Of a stretch of 64,000 nucleotides of DNA, positions 54,933 to 64,000 are shown piece after piece; the first letter of the stretch is position 1; every line of letters begins with the position of its first letter. The DNA lies in NCBI RefSeq assembly GCF_010731595.1, contig NZ_AP022582.1, positions 496,001 to 560,000 of the forward strand, written 5' to 3'. This DNA is from Mycobacterium seoulense. GTDB taxonomy: Bacteria > Actinomycetota > Actinomycetes > Mycobacteriales > Mycobacteriaceae. Position numbers and translations under genes: made by a program. Below the pieces are notes generated by a model, which was not told the origin of the DNA, made no database searches, and saw only the letters and a program-made list of their open reading frames with translations.

Positions 54933-55289
54933 TCAGTCCTCCGTTGAGTTGGTCGAATCGGTCGAGTCGGATGCGATGAGCTCGTCGACGCGTGCGATGC
55001 GGCCGCGCCAGAGGAGTTCCAGCTCGGCCAGCATGGAAGCGACCGACCGCACGGCCGTCACGTCCCCGCTGGCCAACTGCTCGCGACCGCTGCGCCGTTT
55101 GGTTATCAGGCCGGCCTTCTCGAGCACGGCGACGTGCTTCTGCACCGCCGCAAAGCTCATGTCGTACTTGCACGCGAGCGTGGACACCGAGTGTTCCCCG
55201 GCCAGCGTCCGGCGCATGATGTCGCGCCGGGTTCGGTCGGCGAGGGCGTGGAACAGGGCGTCCACCCGGTCCTCTTGGGCTACGGTCAC
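54933..55289 (-). CDS. ArsR/SmtB-family transcriptional repressor
   Basis: A 118-aa winged-helix ArsR protein: ALFHALADRTRRDIMRRTL (about 10-28), VSTLACKYDMSFAAVQKHVA (recognition helix, about 33-52) and VLEKAGLITKRRSGRE (wing, about 53-68). No metal-binding CxC motif, so it probably senses a small molecule or partner protein rather than a metal. The C-terminus is a short Thr/Ser/Asp-rich tail. GTG start at 55289; a perfect palindrome (55296-55321) overlies its promoter. Confidence 0.9.
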   Translation of the reverse strand: MTVAQEDRVDALFHALADRTRRDIMRRTLAGEHSVSTLACKYDMSFAAVQKHVAVLEKAGLITKRRSGREQLASGDVTAVRSVASMLAELELLWRGRIARVDELIASDSTDSTNSTED

Positions 55290-55295
55290 CCGACA

Positions 55296-55321
55296 AACAT
55301 ACAACCAAATGGTTGTATGTT
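55296..55321. promoter_or_regulatory. Perfect operator palindrome of the ArsR-SRPBCC operon
   Basis: AACATACAACC-AAAT-GGTTGTATGTT: 11-bp perfect inverted arms with a 4-bp centre. On the minus strand the -10 TATGTT (55301-55296) lies in one arm, 6 nt before the GTG, and TTGACA (55326-55321) borders the other with a 19-bp spacer. Binding here would block the promoter, the usual ArsR self-repression. Confidence 0.8.
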
Positions 55322-55372
55322 GTCAAGGGGTGGGCGCTGGCCTGCGATTTCGGCCGACGTCACCGCCGCTGA

Positions 55373-55378
55373 TAGACT
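55373..55378 (+). promoter_or_regulatory. Possible -10 hexamer upstream of rpsO
   Basis: TAGACT lies 84 nt before the rpsO start, within GCTGATAGACTCG. No clear -35. GGAGA lies about 8 nt before the rpsO GTG. Confidence 0.3.
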
Positions 55379-55461
55379 CGCCACCCGATACGGCGTGCGC
55401 TGCAGTCCGCGGCGGCCACGGCTGAGAAATTTTTCGCGGCACCGATTGATGGAGATGTTTC

Positions 55462-55731
55462 GTGGCGCTGACCGCCGAGCAGAAGAAAGAAATCCTGGGC
55501 ACCTACGGCCTGCATGACTCCGACACGGGCTCCCCGGAGGCGCAGGTCGCGCTGCTGACCAAGCGGATCGCCGACCTGACCGAGCACCTGAAGGTGCACA
55601 AGCACGATCACCACTCCCGGCGGGGACTGCTCCTGCTGGTCGGCCGGCGCCGCAGGCTGCTCAAGTACGTCGCCCAGATCGACGTGGAGCGGTACCGCTC
55701 GCTGGTCGAGCGCCTGGGCCTGCGCCGCTGA
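55462..55731 (+). CDS. rpsO: 30S ribosomal protein S15
   Basis: An 89-aa S15, normal length. [42 protein letters not shown] and [20 protein letters not shown] (each seen as the standard S15 blocks; the middle one covers residues about 22-43). It binds 16S rRNA early in 30S assembly. GTG start after GGAGA. gpsI follows after 346 bp, the usual rpsO-pnp order. Confidence 0.97.
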   Translation: MALTAEQKKEILGTYGLHDSDTGSPEAQVALLTKRIADLTEHLKVHKHDHHSRRGLLLLVGRRRRLLKYVAQIDVERYRSLVERLGLRR

Positions 55732-56077
55732 CCCGGGCGGGAAACCGCCGAGTGCTCCAGCCCTACTGGTGGGCCAGGTCCGCCCGTGTAGAGTGAGAGC
55801 GTTCTGGGCCGGTTCGGCCCGAGCAAACGGTGCGGTCGCGCAGATCCGCGTGCGCCGTTCCAGCGTGTCACTGTGCACGTCACCAGGGAGCAGCCCGGTC
55901 TGTATCGGGCGGTCTTCGGTAGTGGCTGCCGGGCTCTCCGGATCCGGGGCAGGTCGGCCGCTTCGATCGATGGCCGTAGCCGCATTCAGACTCTTTCCTC
56001 TCCTTAGGAAGCTCCCCGGTCACTGGCCCGTGACGACGCGAAAAAGCTGAATACCCAGAGAGGCCGTACGGACACCT
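55732..56077 (+). other. 346-bp rpsO-gpsI intergenic region with hairpins
   Basis: No convincing coding frame. It contains the stem GGGCCG-GTT-CGGCCC (55806-55820) and, nearer gpsI, a weak TTCCT...AGGAA inverted repeat (about 55995-56010). In many bacteria the rpsO-pnp leader is a processed RNA by which PNPase controls its own mRNA; this stretch could be such a leader, but nothing here proves it. Confidence 0.4.
55806..55820 (+). terminator. Short GC hairpin downstream of rpsO
   Basis: GGGCCG-GTT-CGGCCC: a perfect 6-bp stem with a 3-nt loop, 75 nt after the rpsO stop, no U-tract. It may be a weak terminator or an RNA-processing site. Confidence 0.4.
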
Positions 56078-58360
56078 ATGTCTGTCGCTGAAATTGAAGA
56101 AGGCGTGTTCGAGGCAACCGCCACCATCGACAACGGGAGCTTTGGCACCCGCACCATCCGCTTCGAGACCGGCCGGTTGGCCCAGCAGGCCGCCGGCGCC
56201 GTCGTCGCCTACCTCGACGACGAGAACATGCTGTTGTCGGCGACCACCGCCAGCAAGAGCCCCAAGGAGCACTTCGACTTCTTCCCGCTGACCATCGACG
56301 TCGAGGAGCGGATGTACGCCGCGGGCCGCATCCCCGGTTCGTTCTTCCGCCGTGAGGGCCGGCCCTCCACCGACGCCATCCTGACCTGCCGGCTGATCGA
56401 CCGCCCGCTGCGGCCGTCGTTCGTCAGTGGGCTGCGCAACGAAATTCAGGTCGTCGTGACGATCCTGAGCCTGGACCCCAACGACCTGTACGACGTGCTG
56501 GCGATCAACGCCGCGTCGGCGTCCACCCAGATCTCCGGGCTGCCGTTCTCCGGCCCCGTCGGGGGCGTGCGGGTCGCGCTGATCGACGGCACCTGGGTCG
56601 CGTTCCCCACGGTCGAGCAGCTCGAGCGCGCCGTGTTCGACATGGTCGTGGCCGGCCGGATCGTCGGCGAACATGACGGCAAGGCTGACGTCGCCATCAT
56701 GATGGTCGAGGCCGAGGCCACCGAAAACGTCATCGAGCTGGTCGAGGGCGGCGCCCAGGCGCCGACGGAAAGCGTCGTCGCCGAGGGCCTGGAGGCGGCC
56801 AAGCCGTTCATCGCCGCGCTGTGCACCGCCCAGCAGGAGCTGGCCGACGCGGCCGCCAAGCCCACCGGCGACTACCCCGTCTTCCCCGAGTACGGCGAGG
56901 ACGTCTACTACTCGGTGGCCTCGGTGGCCACCGACGAGCTGTCCAAGGCGCTGACCATCGGCGGCAAGGCCGAGCGCGACCAGCGCACCGACGAGCTCAA
57001 GGCCGAGGTGGCCCAGCGGCTCGCCGAGACCTACGAGGGCCGGGAGAAGGAGGTCAGCGCCGCGTTCCGCTCGCTGACCAAGAAGCTGGTCCGCCAGCGC
57101 ATCCTCACCGACCACTTCCGCATCGACGGCCGGGGCATCACCGACATCCGCGCGCTGAGCGCCGAGGTGGCCGTGGTGCCGCGGGCGCACGGCAGCGCGC
57201 TGTTCGAGCGCGGCGAAACCCAGATCCTGGGCGTGACGACGCTGGACATGGTCAAGATGGCCCAGCAGATCGACTCGCTGGGACCGGAAACCTCCAAGCG
57301 CTACATGCACCACTACAACTTCCCGCCGTTCTCCACCGGCGAGACCGGGCGCGTCGGCTCGCCCAAGCGGCGCGAGATCGGGCACGGCGCCCTCGCCGAG
57401 CGGGCCCTGATCCCGGTGCTGCCCAGCGTCGAGGAGTTCCCCTACGCCATCCGCCAGGTGTCCGAGGCGCTGGGCTCCAACGGCTCGACCTCGATGGGGT
57501 CGGTCTGCGCGTCCACGCTGGCGCTGCTCAACGCCGGCGTGCCGCTCAAGGCGCCGGTCGCCGGCATCGCGATGGGGCTGGTGTCCGACGACGTCGAGGC
57601 CGACGGCAAGACCGAGCGGCGCTTCGTCACGCTGACCGACATCCTGGGCGCCGAGGACGCGTTCGGCGACATGGACTTCAAGTGCGCCGGCACCAAGGAC
57701 TTCGTCACCGCGCTGCAGCTGGACACCAAGCTCGACGGAATCCCGTCACAGGTGCTGGCGGGTGCGCTGGCGCAGGCCAAGGACGCGCGCCTGACCATCC
57801 TCGAGGTGATGGCCGAGGCCATCGACGCACCCGACGAGATGAGCCCCTACGCGCCGCGGGTGACCACCATCAAGGTCCCGGTGGACAAGATCGGCGAGGT
57901 GATCGGCCCCAAGGGCAAGGTCATCAACGCCATCACCGAGGAGACCGGCGCGCAGATCTCCATCGAGGACGACGGCACCGTGTTCGTGGGCGCCACCGAC
58001 GGTCCCTCCGCGCAGGCCGCGATCGACCGGATCAACGCGATCGCCAACCCGCAGCTGCCGACCGTGGGCGAGCGCTTCCTCGGAACCGTGGTCAAGACCA
58101 CCGATTTCGGCGCCTTCGTGTCGCTGCTGCCGGGACGCGACGGCCTGGTCCACATCTCCAAGCTCGGCAAGGGCAAGCGCATCGCGAAGGTCGAGGACGT
58201 CGTGAACGTCGGCGACAAACTGCGGGTCGAGATCGCCGACATCGACAAGCGCGGCAAGATCTCCCTCGTCCTGGTCGAGGAAGACGGCCCCGCCCCAGCC
58301 GACGCCCCGGCCGAGGCCGGGGCTCCTCAGGAGGCCGCGCCAGCCGATGCCGCGAGCTGA
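56078..58360 (+). CDS. gpsI: Polyribonucleotide nucleotidyltransferase (PNPase, GpsI)
   Basis: A 760-aa PNPase, the 3'-5' phosphorolytic RNase; the actinobacterial form is also called guanosine pentaphosphate synthetase. Two RNase PH-like domains: first with [15 protein letters not shown] (about 81-95), second with [19 protein letters not shown] (about 373-391) and [21 protein letters not shown] (in part, about 468-488). KH domain with [19 protein letters not shown] (about 610-628) and S1 domain [24 protein letters not shown] (in part, about 670-693). Pro/Ala-rich tail. The stop overlaps pepR. Confidence 0.97.
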   Translation: MSVAEIEEGVFEATATIDNGSFGTRTIRFETGRLAQQAAGAVVAYLDDENMLLSATTASKSPKEHFDFFPLTIDVEERMYAAGRIPGSFFRREGRPSTDAILTCRLIDRPLRPSFVSGLRNEIQVVVTILSLDPNDLYDVLAINAASASTQISGLPFSGPVGGVRVALIDGTWVAFPTVEQLERAVFDMVVAGRIVGEHDGKADVAIMMVEAEATENVIELVEGGAQAPTESVVAEGLEAAKPFIAALCTAQQELADAAAKPTGDYPVFPEYGEDVYYSVASVATDELSKALTIGGKAERDQRTDELKAEVAQRLAETYEGREKEVSAAFRSLTKKLVRQRILTDHFRIDGRGITDIRALSAEVAVVPRAHGSALFERGETQILGVTTLDMVKMAQQIDSLGPETSKRYMHHYNFPPFSTGETGRVGSPKRREIGHGALAERALIPVLPSVEEFPYAIRQVSEALGSNGSTSMGSVCASTLALLNAGVPLKAPVAGIAMGLVSDDVEADGKTERRFVTLTDILGAEDAFGDMDFKCAGTKDFVTALQLDTKLDGIPSQVLAGALAQAKDARLTILEVMAEAIDAPDEMSPYAPRVTTIKVPVDKIGEVIGPKGKVINAITEETGAQISIEDDGTVFVGATDGPSAQAAIDRINAIANPQLPTVGERFLGTVVKTTDFGAFVSLLPGRDGLVHISKLGKGKRIAKVEDVVNVGDKLRVEIADIDKRGKISLVLVEEDGPAPADAPAEAGAPQEAAPADAAS

Positions 58361-59714
58361 CCAGGGAAGGCCAGCGGCTGACGCTGCGTTGCGGCGGGGC
58401 AAGCACACTGCCACGGCGGAATCGGACCGCCAATCCGCGCTGCGGCGCAGCACGCTTCCGGGCGGCCTGCGGGTCGTCACCGAGTACCTGCCGTCGGTGC
58501 GTTCGGCGTCCGTCGGGGTCTGGGTCGGCGTCGGATCGCGCGACGAGGGTGCCACCGTGGCCGGCGCGGCGCACTTCCTCGAGCATCTGCTGTTCAAGTC
58601 GACGCCCACCCGCAGCGCCGTGGACATCGCGCAGGCGATGGACGCCGTCGGCGGGGAGCTGAACGCCTTCACCGCCAAGGAGCACACCTGCTACTACGCG
58701 CACGTCCTGGACAGCGACCTGGAGCTGGCCGTCGACCTGGTGGCCGACGTCGTGCTCAACGGTCGCTGCGCCACCGAGGACGTCGAGCTGGAACGCGACG
58801 TGGTGCTCGAAGAGATCGCGATGCGGGACGACGATCCCGAGGACGCCCTCGGGGACATGTTCCTGGGCGCGATGTTCGGTGACCACCCGGTGGGACGGCC
58901 GGTGATCGGCACCGCCCAGTCGGTGTCATCGATGACCCGGACCCAGCTGCACTCGTTTCACGTGCGGCGCTACACGCCGGAACGCATGGTGGTCGCGGTG
59001 GCCGGCAACGTCGACCACGGCGAGGTCGTCGCGCTGGTGCGCGAGCACTTCGGGCCGCACCTGGTCCGCGGGCGGCGGCCCATCGCCCCGCGCAAGGGAG
59101 CCGGGCGGGTCACGGGACGGCCCGGCTTGACGCTGGGCAATCGGGACGCCGAGCAGACCCACGTCTCCCTGGGCGTGCGCACCCCCGGGCGTAGCTGGCG
59201 GCACCGCTGGGCGCTGTCGGTGTTGCACAGCGCGCTGGGCGGCGGCCTGAGTTCCCGGCTGTTCCAAGAGGTTCGCGAACTGCGCGGGCTGGCCTACTCG
59301 GTCTACTCGACGGTGGACATCTTTGCCGACAGCGGCGCGCTGTCCGTCTACGCCGCCTGTCAGCCCGAGCGGTTCGCCGAGGTGATGCAGGTGACCAACG
59401 AGGTCCTCGAGTCGGTGGCTCGCGACGGCATCACCGAGGCGGAGTGCCGCATCGCCAAGGGGTCGTTGCGCGGCGGCCTGGTCCTCGGCCTGGAGGACTC
59501 CAGCTCCCGGATGAGTCGTCTGGGCCGCAACGAGCTGAACTACGGCGAACACCGCAGCATCGAGCAGACGCTGCGGAAGATCGACCAAGTGACTGTCGAT
59601 GAGGTCAACGCGGTTGCCCGCCGGCTGCTGACCCAGCCCTACGGCGCCGCCGTCCTGGGGCCGTATGCCTCCAAACGGTCACTGCCCCAACAACTTCGGG
59701 CGATGGTAAATTAG
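58347..59714 (+). CDS. pepR: M16-family zinc protease PepR
   Basis: A 455-aa M16 (pitrilysin/MPP-like) metallopeptidase matching Rv2782c. The inverted zinc motif HFLEH (HxxEH) is near residue 76, with the third ligand in [20 protein letters not shown] (E about 150). [12 protein letters not shown] and the second-half [23 protein letters not shown] are family signatures. No signal peptide. It begins 14 nt inside gpsI. The first 30 residues are polar and variable. Confidence 0.94.
   Translation: MPRADQGRPAADAALRRGKHTATAESDRQSALRRSTLPGGLRVVTEYLPSVRSASVGVWVGVGSRDEGATVAGAAHFLEHLLFKSTPTRSAVDIAQAMDAVGGELNAFTAKEHTCYYAHVLDSDLELAVDLVADVVLNGRCATEDVELERDVVLEEIAMRDDDPEDALGDMFLGAMFGDHPVGRPVIGTAQSVSSMTRTQLHSFHVRRYTPERMVVAVAGNVDHGEVVALVREHFGPHLVRGRRPIAPRKGAGRVTGRPGLTLGNRDAEQTHVSLGVRTPGRSWRHRWALSVLHSALGGGLSSRLFQEVRELRGLAYSVYSTVDIFADSGALSVYAACQPERFAEVMQVTNEVLESVARDGITEAECRIAKGSLRGGLVLGLEDSSSRMSRLGRNELNYGEHRSIEQTLRKIDQVTVDEVNAVARRLLTQPYGAAVLGPYASKRSLPQQLRAMVN
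59707..59712 (+). promoter_or_regulatory. -10 hexamer of leaderless promoter, nitronate monooxygenase gene
   Basis: TAAATT ends 6 nt before the GTG and overlaps the end of pepR (the pepR AAT codon and TAG stop). Confidence 0.4.
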
Positions 59715-59718
59715 CTCC

Positions 59719-60744
59719 GTGGTACTGGGCTTTTGGGACATCATGGTGCCCATCGTGGGTGCGCCGATGGCCGGCGGACCGGGCACGCCCGAACTGGCCG
59801 CGGCGGTGTCCAACGCGGGTGGGCTCGGCTTCGTCCCGGGCGGGCACCGAAGCGCGGAGCGGTTCGCCGAGGACATCGCCGCCGCGCGCGCGGCCACCAA
59901 CGGCCCGCTGGGTGTCAACCTGTTCGTCCCCCAGCCCAGCGTGGCCGACTGGATGGCGCTGGACTACTACGCCGAGGAACTCGAAGAGATCGCCGACTAC
60001 TACCAGGTCGAGGTCGGCCACCCGCAATATGGCGACGACGACGACTGGGAGCGCAAGCTCGAAGTGGTGGCCGACGTGCGGCCCGAGCTGGTCTCGTTCA
60101 CCTTCGGCGTCCCGCCGCCCGACGTCATCCGGCGGCTGGGGGCACTGGGCCTGCTGGTGATGGTCACGGTGACGTCGGCGTACGAGGCCGGCGTGGCCGT
60201 CGCGGCCGGCGCGGACAGCCTGATCGTCCAGGGCCCGGAGGCGGGCGGGCACCGGGGCACCTTCGCGCCCGACATGGAGCCCGGCAGCGAGTCGCTGCAC
60301 CACCTGATCGATCGGATCCGCCATGCGCATGACGTCCCGGTCGTCGCGGCCGGCGGACTGGGCAACGCGCGCGACGTCGCCGCCGTGCTGCACCGGGGCG
60401 CGGTGGCCGCGCAGGTCGGCACCGCGCTGCTGCTCAGCGACGAAGCCGGCACCAGCACCGCGCACCGCACCGCCCTGAAGAACCCGGTCTTCGGCACCAC
60501 CGTCGTCACCCGCGCCTTCTCGGGTCGCTACGCGCGCGGCCTGGAGAACAACTTCACCCGCCTGCTCGACAACGTGGCACCGTTGGGCTACCCCGAGGTC
60601 AACCAGATGACCTCCCCGATCCGGGAGGCGGCAGCCGCCATGGAGGACCCGAACGGGATACCGCTGTGGGCCGGAACGTCGTTCAAGGAGGCCCAACCCG
60701 GGCCGGTGGCCGACATCATCGCCAGTCTGGTCGAGGCCGACTAG
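59719..60744 (+). CDS. Nitronate monooxygenase / 2-nitropropane dioxygenase family (Rv2781c-like)
   Basis: A 341-aa FMN-dependent TIM-barrel enzyme. PIVGAPMAGGPGTPELAAAVSNAGGLG (in part, about 11-37) is the opening; VVEGPEAGGHRG-like IVQGPEAGGHRGTF (about 170-183) with the catalytic His; VPVVAAGGLGNARDVAAVLHRGA (phosphate loop, about 206-228) and QVGTALLLSDEA. It oxidises nitronates such as propionate-3-nitronate. Convergent overlap of 4 bp with ald. Confidence 0.92.
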   Translation: MVLGFWDIMVPIVGAPMAGGPGTPELAAAVSNAGGLGFVPGGHRSAERFAEDIAAARAATNGPLGVNLFVPQPSVADWMALDYYAEELEEIADYYQVEVGHPQYGDDDDWERKLEVVADVRPELVSFTFGVPPPDVIRRLGALGLLVMVTVTSAYEAGVAVAAGADSLIVQGPEAGGHRGTFAPDMEPGSESLHHLIDRIRHAHDVPVVAAGGLGNARDVAAVLHRGAVAAQVGTALLLSDEAGTSTAHRTALKNPVFGTTVVTRAFSGRYARGLENNFTRLLDNVAPLGYPEVNQMTSPIREAAAAMEDPNGIPLWAGTSFKEAQPGPVADIIASLVEAD

Positions 60745-61856
60745 GCCAGCAGGCTCGCCGGATCCGTGAACGGCAGACCCAGGTCGGCGGCCACCCGTTC
60801 GGACAGCAGCCCGCCGTCGTGCGTCGAAAGACCCTTCGCCAGAGCGGGATCCGCTCGGCACGCGGACTGCCAGCCGCGGTCGGCCAGTTCGAGGACGTAC
60901 GGCATGGTCGCGTTGGTCAGCGCCACGGTCGAGGTCTTGGGCACCGCGCTGGGCATGTTCGCCACGCAGTAGAACTGCTTGTCGTGCACGGTGAACGTGG
61001 GATTGTCGTGCGTGGTCGGCCTGGAATCCGCGAAGCAGCCGCCCTGGTCGATGGAGATGTCCACCAGCACGGCGCCCGGTTTCATCTGCGCGACAAGAGC
61101 ATTCGAAACCAGTTCGGGCGCCTTGGCGCCCGGCAACAGCACCGCCCCGATCAGCAGGTCCGCGCGCGTCACGGTGCCCTCCAGCTCGTACGCCGACGAG
61201 TAACGCGTGCGGACCTGTCCGCCGAACTCCGCGTCGAGCAGACGCAGCTTGTTGATGTTGACGTCGAGAACCGTCACGCTCGCCCCCATGCCGTTGGCGA
61301 CCCGGGCGGCGTTGTAGCCGGCCGTGCCGGCGCCGATCACCACGACGTCGGCGGGTTTGACGCCCGGGACCCCGCCCATCAGCACTCCGCGCCCGCCGTG
61401 GGTGCGCATCAGGTGGTAGGCGCCCACCTGCGCCGAGAGCCGGCCGGCGACCTCGCTCATCGGAGCCAACAACGGGAGGGTGCCGTCTGCGCGCTGCACG
61501 GTCTCGTACGCGATCGACGTTGTGCCGGAAGCCAATAGCGCCTCGGTGCAGGCACGCGAGGCGGCCAGGTGCAGATAGGTGAAGAGCACCTGACTGGATC
61601 GGAGGAGGCCGTATTCGGCCGGAATCGGCTCCTTCACCTTGAGCAGCAGGTCGGCCTCGGCCCACACCTGTTCGGCGGAGTCGGCCAACTGGGCTCCCGC
61701 CGCCTTGAACTCCTCGTCGGGAATGGACGATCCCTCACCGGCCCCGGCCTGCACCAGCACGTCATGGCCGCAGCGGGTCAGTTCGGTGACTCCGGCGGGC
61801 GTGATGGCCACCCTGAACTCGTTGACCTTGGTCTCGGTCGGTACGCCGACTCGCAT
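60741..61856 (-). CDS. ald: L-alanine dehydrogenase
   Basis: A 371-aa NAD-dependent alanine dehydrogenase, the same length as Rv2780. [20 protein letters not shown] (residues 1-20), [10 protein letters not shown] (about 74, catalytic Lys), FTYLHLAAS (catalytic His near 96), [22 protein letters not shown] (NAD fold, in part about 169-190) and [23 protein letters not shown] (in part, about 267-289). GAGGGG precedes the ATG. In H37Rv a Lrp-type regulator gene lies next to ald; here the neighbour is an SRPBCC gene. Confidence 0.96.
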   Translation of the reverse strand: MRVGVPTETKVNEFRVAITPAGVTELTRCGHDVLVQAGAGEGSSIPDEEFKAAGAQLADSAEQVWAEADLLLKVKEPIPAEYGLLRSSQVLFTYLHLAASRACTEALLASGTTSIAYETVQRADGTLPLLAPMSEVAGRLSAQVGAYHLMRTHGGRGVLMGGVPGVKPADVVVIGAGTAGYNAARVANGMGASVTVLDVNINKLRLLDAEFGGQVRTRYSSAYELEGTVTRADLLIGAVLLPGAKAPELVSNALVAQMKPGAVLVDISIDQGGCFADSRPTTHDNPTFTVHDKQFYCVANMPSAVPKTSTVALTNATMPYVLELADRGWQSACRADPALAKGLSTHDGGLLSERVAADLGLPFTDPASLLA

Positions 61857-61944
61857 GGTTGCCCCTCGCTGTGGGAAGTTCGCACTCAAGTGTGGAGAAA
61901 GTTCCGATGGGCCGCAATCGAGGTGAAACCGCGCGCGTGCTGGC

Positions 61945-61950
61945 TATGAT
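61945..61950 (+). promoter_or_regulatory. -10 hexamer of leaderless promoter, SRPBCC gene
   Basis: TATGAT, close to the ideal -10, ends 6 nt before the ATG. Confidence 0.5.
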
Positions 61951-61956
61951 CGGCCG

Positions 61957-62418
61957 ATGACTGCCCCTTGTGTGACGGCGACCGTGCAGGTCGATGCCCG
62001 CCCCGACCTGGTGTATCGGCTCATCACCGACCTGCCCACGCTGGCCTCGCTGGCCGAGGAGGCGGTGGCGATGGAGTGGCGCAAAGGCGATGCCCCGCGT
62101 CCGGGGGCCGTGTTCACCGGTCACAACGCAAGCAGCAAGCGGCGCTGGCGCACCACGTGCACGGTCACCGATGCGGAACCGGGTCGCGTCTTCGCGTTCG
62201 ACGTGCGGCACACCGTCGTCCCGATCGCGCGCTGGCAATACGACATCGAGGCCGCCGACGGCGGTTGCCGGGTCACCGAAAGCACCTGGGACCGCAGGCC
62301 CGGCTGGTTCCGCAAGATTGCCGGCAGGGCCACCGGCGTTCCGGATCGCGCGGCCGCCAACGCCGAGCACATCCGGCTGACCTTGCAGCGCCTCAAGCAG
62401 CGCGCCGAGTCCGCGTAG
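61957..62418 (+). CDS. SRPBCC-family (polyketide cyclase/dehydrase-like) protein
   Basis: A 153-aa START-fold protein: VTATVQVDARPDLVYRLITDLPTLASL (in part, about 6-32) is the family opening, FTGHNASSKRRWRTTCTVTD is the central strand pair, and VTESTWDRRPGWFRKIAG precedes the long C-terminal helix. It binds a hydrophobic ligand of unknown identity. It lies 9 nt before the monooxygenase gene, so it may bind or present that enzyme's substrate (inference). Confidence 0.85.
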   Translation: MTAPCVTATVQVDARPDLVYRLITDLPTLASLAEEAVAMEWRKGDAPRPGAVFTGHNASSKRRWRTTCTVTDAEPGRVFAFDVRHTVVPIARWQYDIEAADGGCRVTESTWDRRPGWFRKIAGRATGVPDRAAANAEHIRLTLQRLKQRAESA

Positions 62419-62427
62419 TCGGCGACC

Positions 62428-63888
62428 ATGCGACGCGACCCCACCGTAGCCGTCGTCGGAGCGGGAATGTCGGGATTGTGCGTCGCGATTGCCTTGCTGC
62501 GCAACGGGATAACCGATGTCACTCTCTACGAGAAGGCCGACGAGGTCGGCGGGACCTGGCGGGAAAACACCTACCCCGGCCTGGTCTGCGACATCCCGTC
62601 GCGGGTCTACCAGTACACGTTCGCCCGAAACCCCAACTGGTCGCACCTCTTCTCGCCCGGTGGCGAGATCCAGGACTATTTCCGCGGCGTCGCCGACCGC
62701 TTCGGGCTGCGCGACCGCATCCGGTTCGGCACCGAGATCGCCCATGCGGAATTCGAGGGCGGCCGCTGGCGGCTGCGCACGCAGGCCGGAGCGGAATCGA
62801 CCGTCGACTTCCTGATCTGCGCCACCGGCGTGCTCCATCACCCGCGCCTGCCGTCGATCCCCGGCCTGAATGACTTCGGCGGAAACGCTTTTCACTCGGC
62901 GCGCTGGGACCATTCCGTCGAACTGCGGGGCCGGCGGATCGCGATCATCGGCAATGGGTCGACGGGAGTGCAGCTCGTGTGCGGCCTGACGGGTGTGGCG
63001 GGCCGGGTGATGCTCTTCCAGCGCACCCCGCAGTGGGTGTTGCGGCTGCCAAACCCCCGATACAGCAGGCTCACCAACATCACCCACAACAGATTCCGCT
63101 GGCTCGACCGGTTGGCCTACCGCTGCTACAGCTCCGGCTACGACCTGTTCGCCGCCGGGCTGACCAAGCCGGGCCTGCGCCGAAAGATCATGGGAGCGCT
63201 GTGCCGCGCCAGCCTGCGCGAGGTCCGCGACCCCGAGTTGCGCCGGGCGCTGACGCCCGACTACACGCCGATGTGCAAACGGCTGGTGATGTCCAACGGC
63301 TTCTACCGCGCCGTCCAGCGCGACGACGTCGACCTGGTGACCGCCGCCATCGACCACGTGGAGCGCCGCGGCATCGTGACCGATGACGGCGTCCTGCACG
63401 AGGCGGACGTCATCGTCCTCGCCACCGGGTTCGACAGCCACGCGTTCTTCCGGCCGATGCAGCTCATTGGCCGCGACGGCATCGCGGCCGACGACGTCTG
63501 GCGCGACGGCCCGCAGGCCTACCAGACCGTGGCGCTGCCGGGCTTCCCGAACTTCTTCATGATGCTGGGGCCGCACAGCCCGGTCGGCAACCTCGCGCTG
63601 ACGACCGTCGCCGAATCGCAGGCCGACCACATCCTGGGGTGGATTCAACGTTGGCGCCGTGGGGAATTCGACACGGTGGAGCCCACCTGGCCCGCGACCG
63701 ATGACTTCAACGCGAAGCTGCGCGCCGCGATGCCGAACACGGTGTGGACCACCGGTTGTCACAGCTGGTACCTGAACAAAGACGGGGTGCCCGAGGTGTG
63801 GCCCTTCACGCCGGCCGAACATCGCGCCATGCTGGCTAACCCCGATCTCGGACAGTACGACTTGCGCCGGCGCGTCGCCGCCGGTTGA
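62428..63888 (+). CDS. Flavin monooxygenase, Baeyer-Villiger type
   Basis: A 486-aa class B flavoprotein. FAD motif VAVVGAGMSGLCVAIAL (about 7-23), KADEVGGTWRENTYPGLVCDIPS (in part, about 36-58), the Baeyer-Villiger fingerprint FGGNAFHSARWD (FxGxxxHxxxW[PD], about 151-162), the NADPH motif IIGNGSTGVQ (about 173-182) and VIVLATGFDSHAFF (about 328-341). It oxygenates ketones or aldehydes with NADPH and O2. Positionally near Rv2776c/Rv2777c but a different family, as far as I can tell. Its 3' end overlaps the convergent GNAT gene by about 53 bp. Confidence 0.88.
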   Translation: MRRDPTVAVVGAGMSGLCVAIALLRNGITDVTLYEKADEVGGTWRENTYPGLVCDIPSRVYQYTFARNPNWSHLFSPGGEIQDYFRGVADRFGLRDRIRFGTEIAHAEFEGGRWRLRTQAGAESTVDFLICATGVLHHPRLPSIPGLNDFGGNAFHSARWDHSVELRGRRIAIIGNGSTGVQLVCGLTGVAGRVMLFQRTPQWVLRLPNPRYSRLTNITHNRFRWLDRLAYRCYSSGYDLFAAGLTKPGLRRKIMGALCRASLREVRDPELRRALTPDYTPMCKRLVMSNGFYRAVQRDDVDLVTAAIDHVERRGIVTDDGVLHEADVIVLATGFDSHAFFRPMQLIGRDGIAADDVWRDGPQAYQTVALPGFPNFFMMLGPHSPVGNLALTTVAESQADHILGWIQRWRRGEFDTVEPTWPATDDFNAKLRAAMPNTVWTTGCHSWYLNKDGVPEVWPFTPAEHRAMLANPDLGQYDLRRRVAAG

Positions 63889-64000
63889 GTCGATAGCCCA
63901 GATGGGCGACCTTGACGCCGGGCAGCGGCTCCCAGTCCAGGGTGCGGCCGTCGACGTGAAAGTCGTTCCGCTCGTAGAAGGTCCGCGCTTGGGCGTTGCG
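63836..64000 (-). CDS. GNAT acetyltransferase, C-terminal end (partial)
   Basis: The last 54 codons of a minus-strand gene that enters from the right edge. The peptide has NAQARTFYERNDFHVDGRT, the last helix and strand of GNAT acetyltransferases (N..A..FYE..GF), then WEPLPGVKVAHLGYRL and an Arg-rich tail. The stop (TAG) lies inside the end of the monooxygenase gene. By order it would be Rv2775-like. Confidence 0.7.
   Translation of the reverse strand, partial: RNAQARTFYERNDFHVDGRTLDWEPLPGVKVAHLGYRLNRRRRAGASRTVRDRG

Overview
The window is GC-rich actinobacterial DNA. Its core gene order matches the Mycobacterium tuberculosis segment from about Rv2859c down to Rv2775, with the window + strand equal to the H37Rv minus strand (Rv numbers are recalled from memory, not searched). 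Two PPE-SVP proteins, mycothione reductase, PptT, EfpA and Mqo point to Mycobacterium, most likely a slow grower. The species cannot be named from the sequence alone.

Region 1 (1-22,260) is a hydrogen/nickel island. A partial glutamine amidotransferase (Rv2859c-like) is followed by two copies of a 'small membrane protein + PPE-SVP' module (237-3237). Next comes one long minus-strand operon for a group 1h (actinobacterial, high-affinity) [NiFe]-hydrogenase. In transcription order it runs: hhyS, hhyL, an NifU/Rieske-like Fe-S protein, DUF5947, DUF6084, an unknown 441-aa protein, a 39-aa DUF6893 membrane peptide, an endopeptidase, hypC, hypF, a SIS-HypC fusion, a GmhA-like SIS protein, hypE, a second hypC, hypD, DUF6390 and an alkaline-phosphatase-superfamily enzyme. 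hypB and hypA lie just upstream. The nickel permease gene nicT and a divergent Fur-family (Nur-like) regulator follow. Most junctions overlap or are only a few bases apart. The large-subunit gene is frameshifted by an exact 11-bp tandem duplication; removing one copy restores a 599-aa protein with both nickel-binding motifs. Two TGCAA-N5-TTGCA inverted repeats, matching the Nur box of Streptomyces, sit in the nicT/nur gap and upstream of hhyS. Import, sensing, maturation and the enzyme may therefore form one nickel-responsive unit.

Region 2 (22,261-35,351) carries mtr, an alpha/beta hydrolase, mqo, a GNAT, and a corrinoid/siroheme set (chelatase-like AAA+/VWA protein, cobO, cobB, cysG), then efpA and proS. 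Region 3 (35,371-42,854) holds a DUF4439 protein and a lipoprotein opposite the translation operon rimP-nusA-ylxR-infB-rbfA-nrnA.

Region 4 (42,851-53,355) holds a secreted protein, echA16, DUF2277, DUF1802, an S15 hydrolase, an Rv2799-like membrane protein, the antagonistic pair pptH-pptT, truB, ltp1, fadE21 and the DtxR-family regulator sirR. Region 5 (53,457-64,000) holds ribF, an ArsR/SRPBCC pair with a perfect operator palindrome, rpsO, gpsI, pepR, a nitronate monooxygenase, ald, a second SRPBCC protein, a Baeyer-Villiger-type monooxygenase and the 3' end of a GNAT.

Many genes have a TANNNT -10 hexamer only 5-9 nt before the start codon, the mark of mycobacterial leaderless mRNAs. No tRNA, rRNA, CRISPR array, insertion sequence or prophage was seen. 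The only gene-free stretch over 300 bp is 55,732-56,077.
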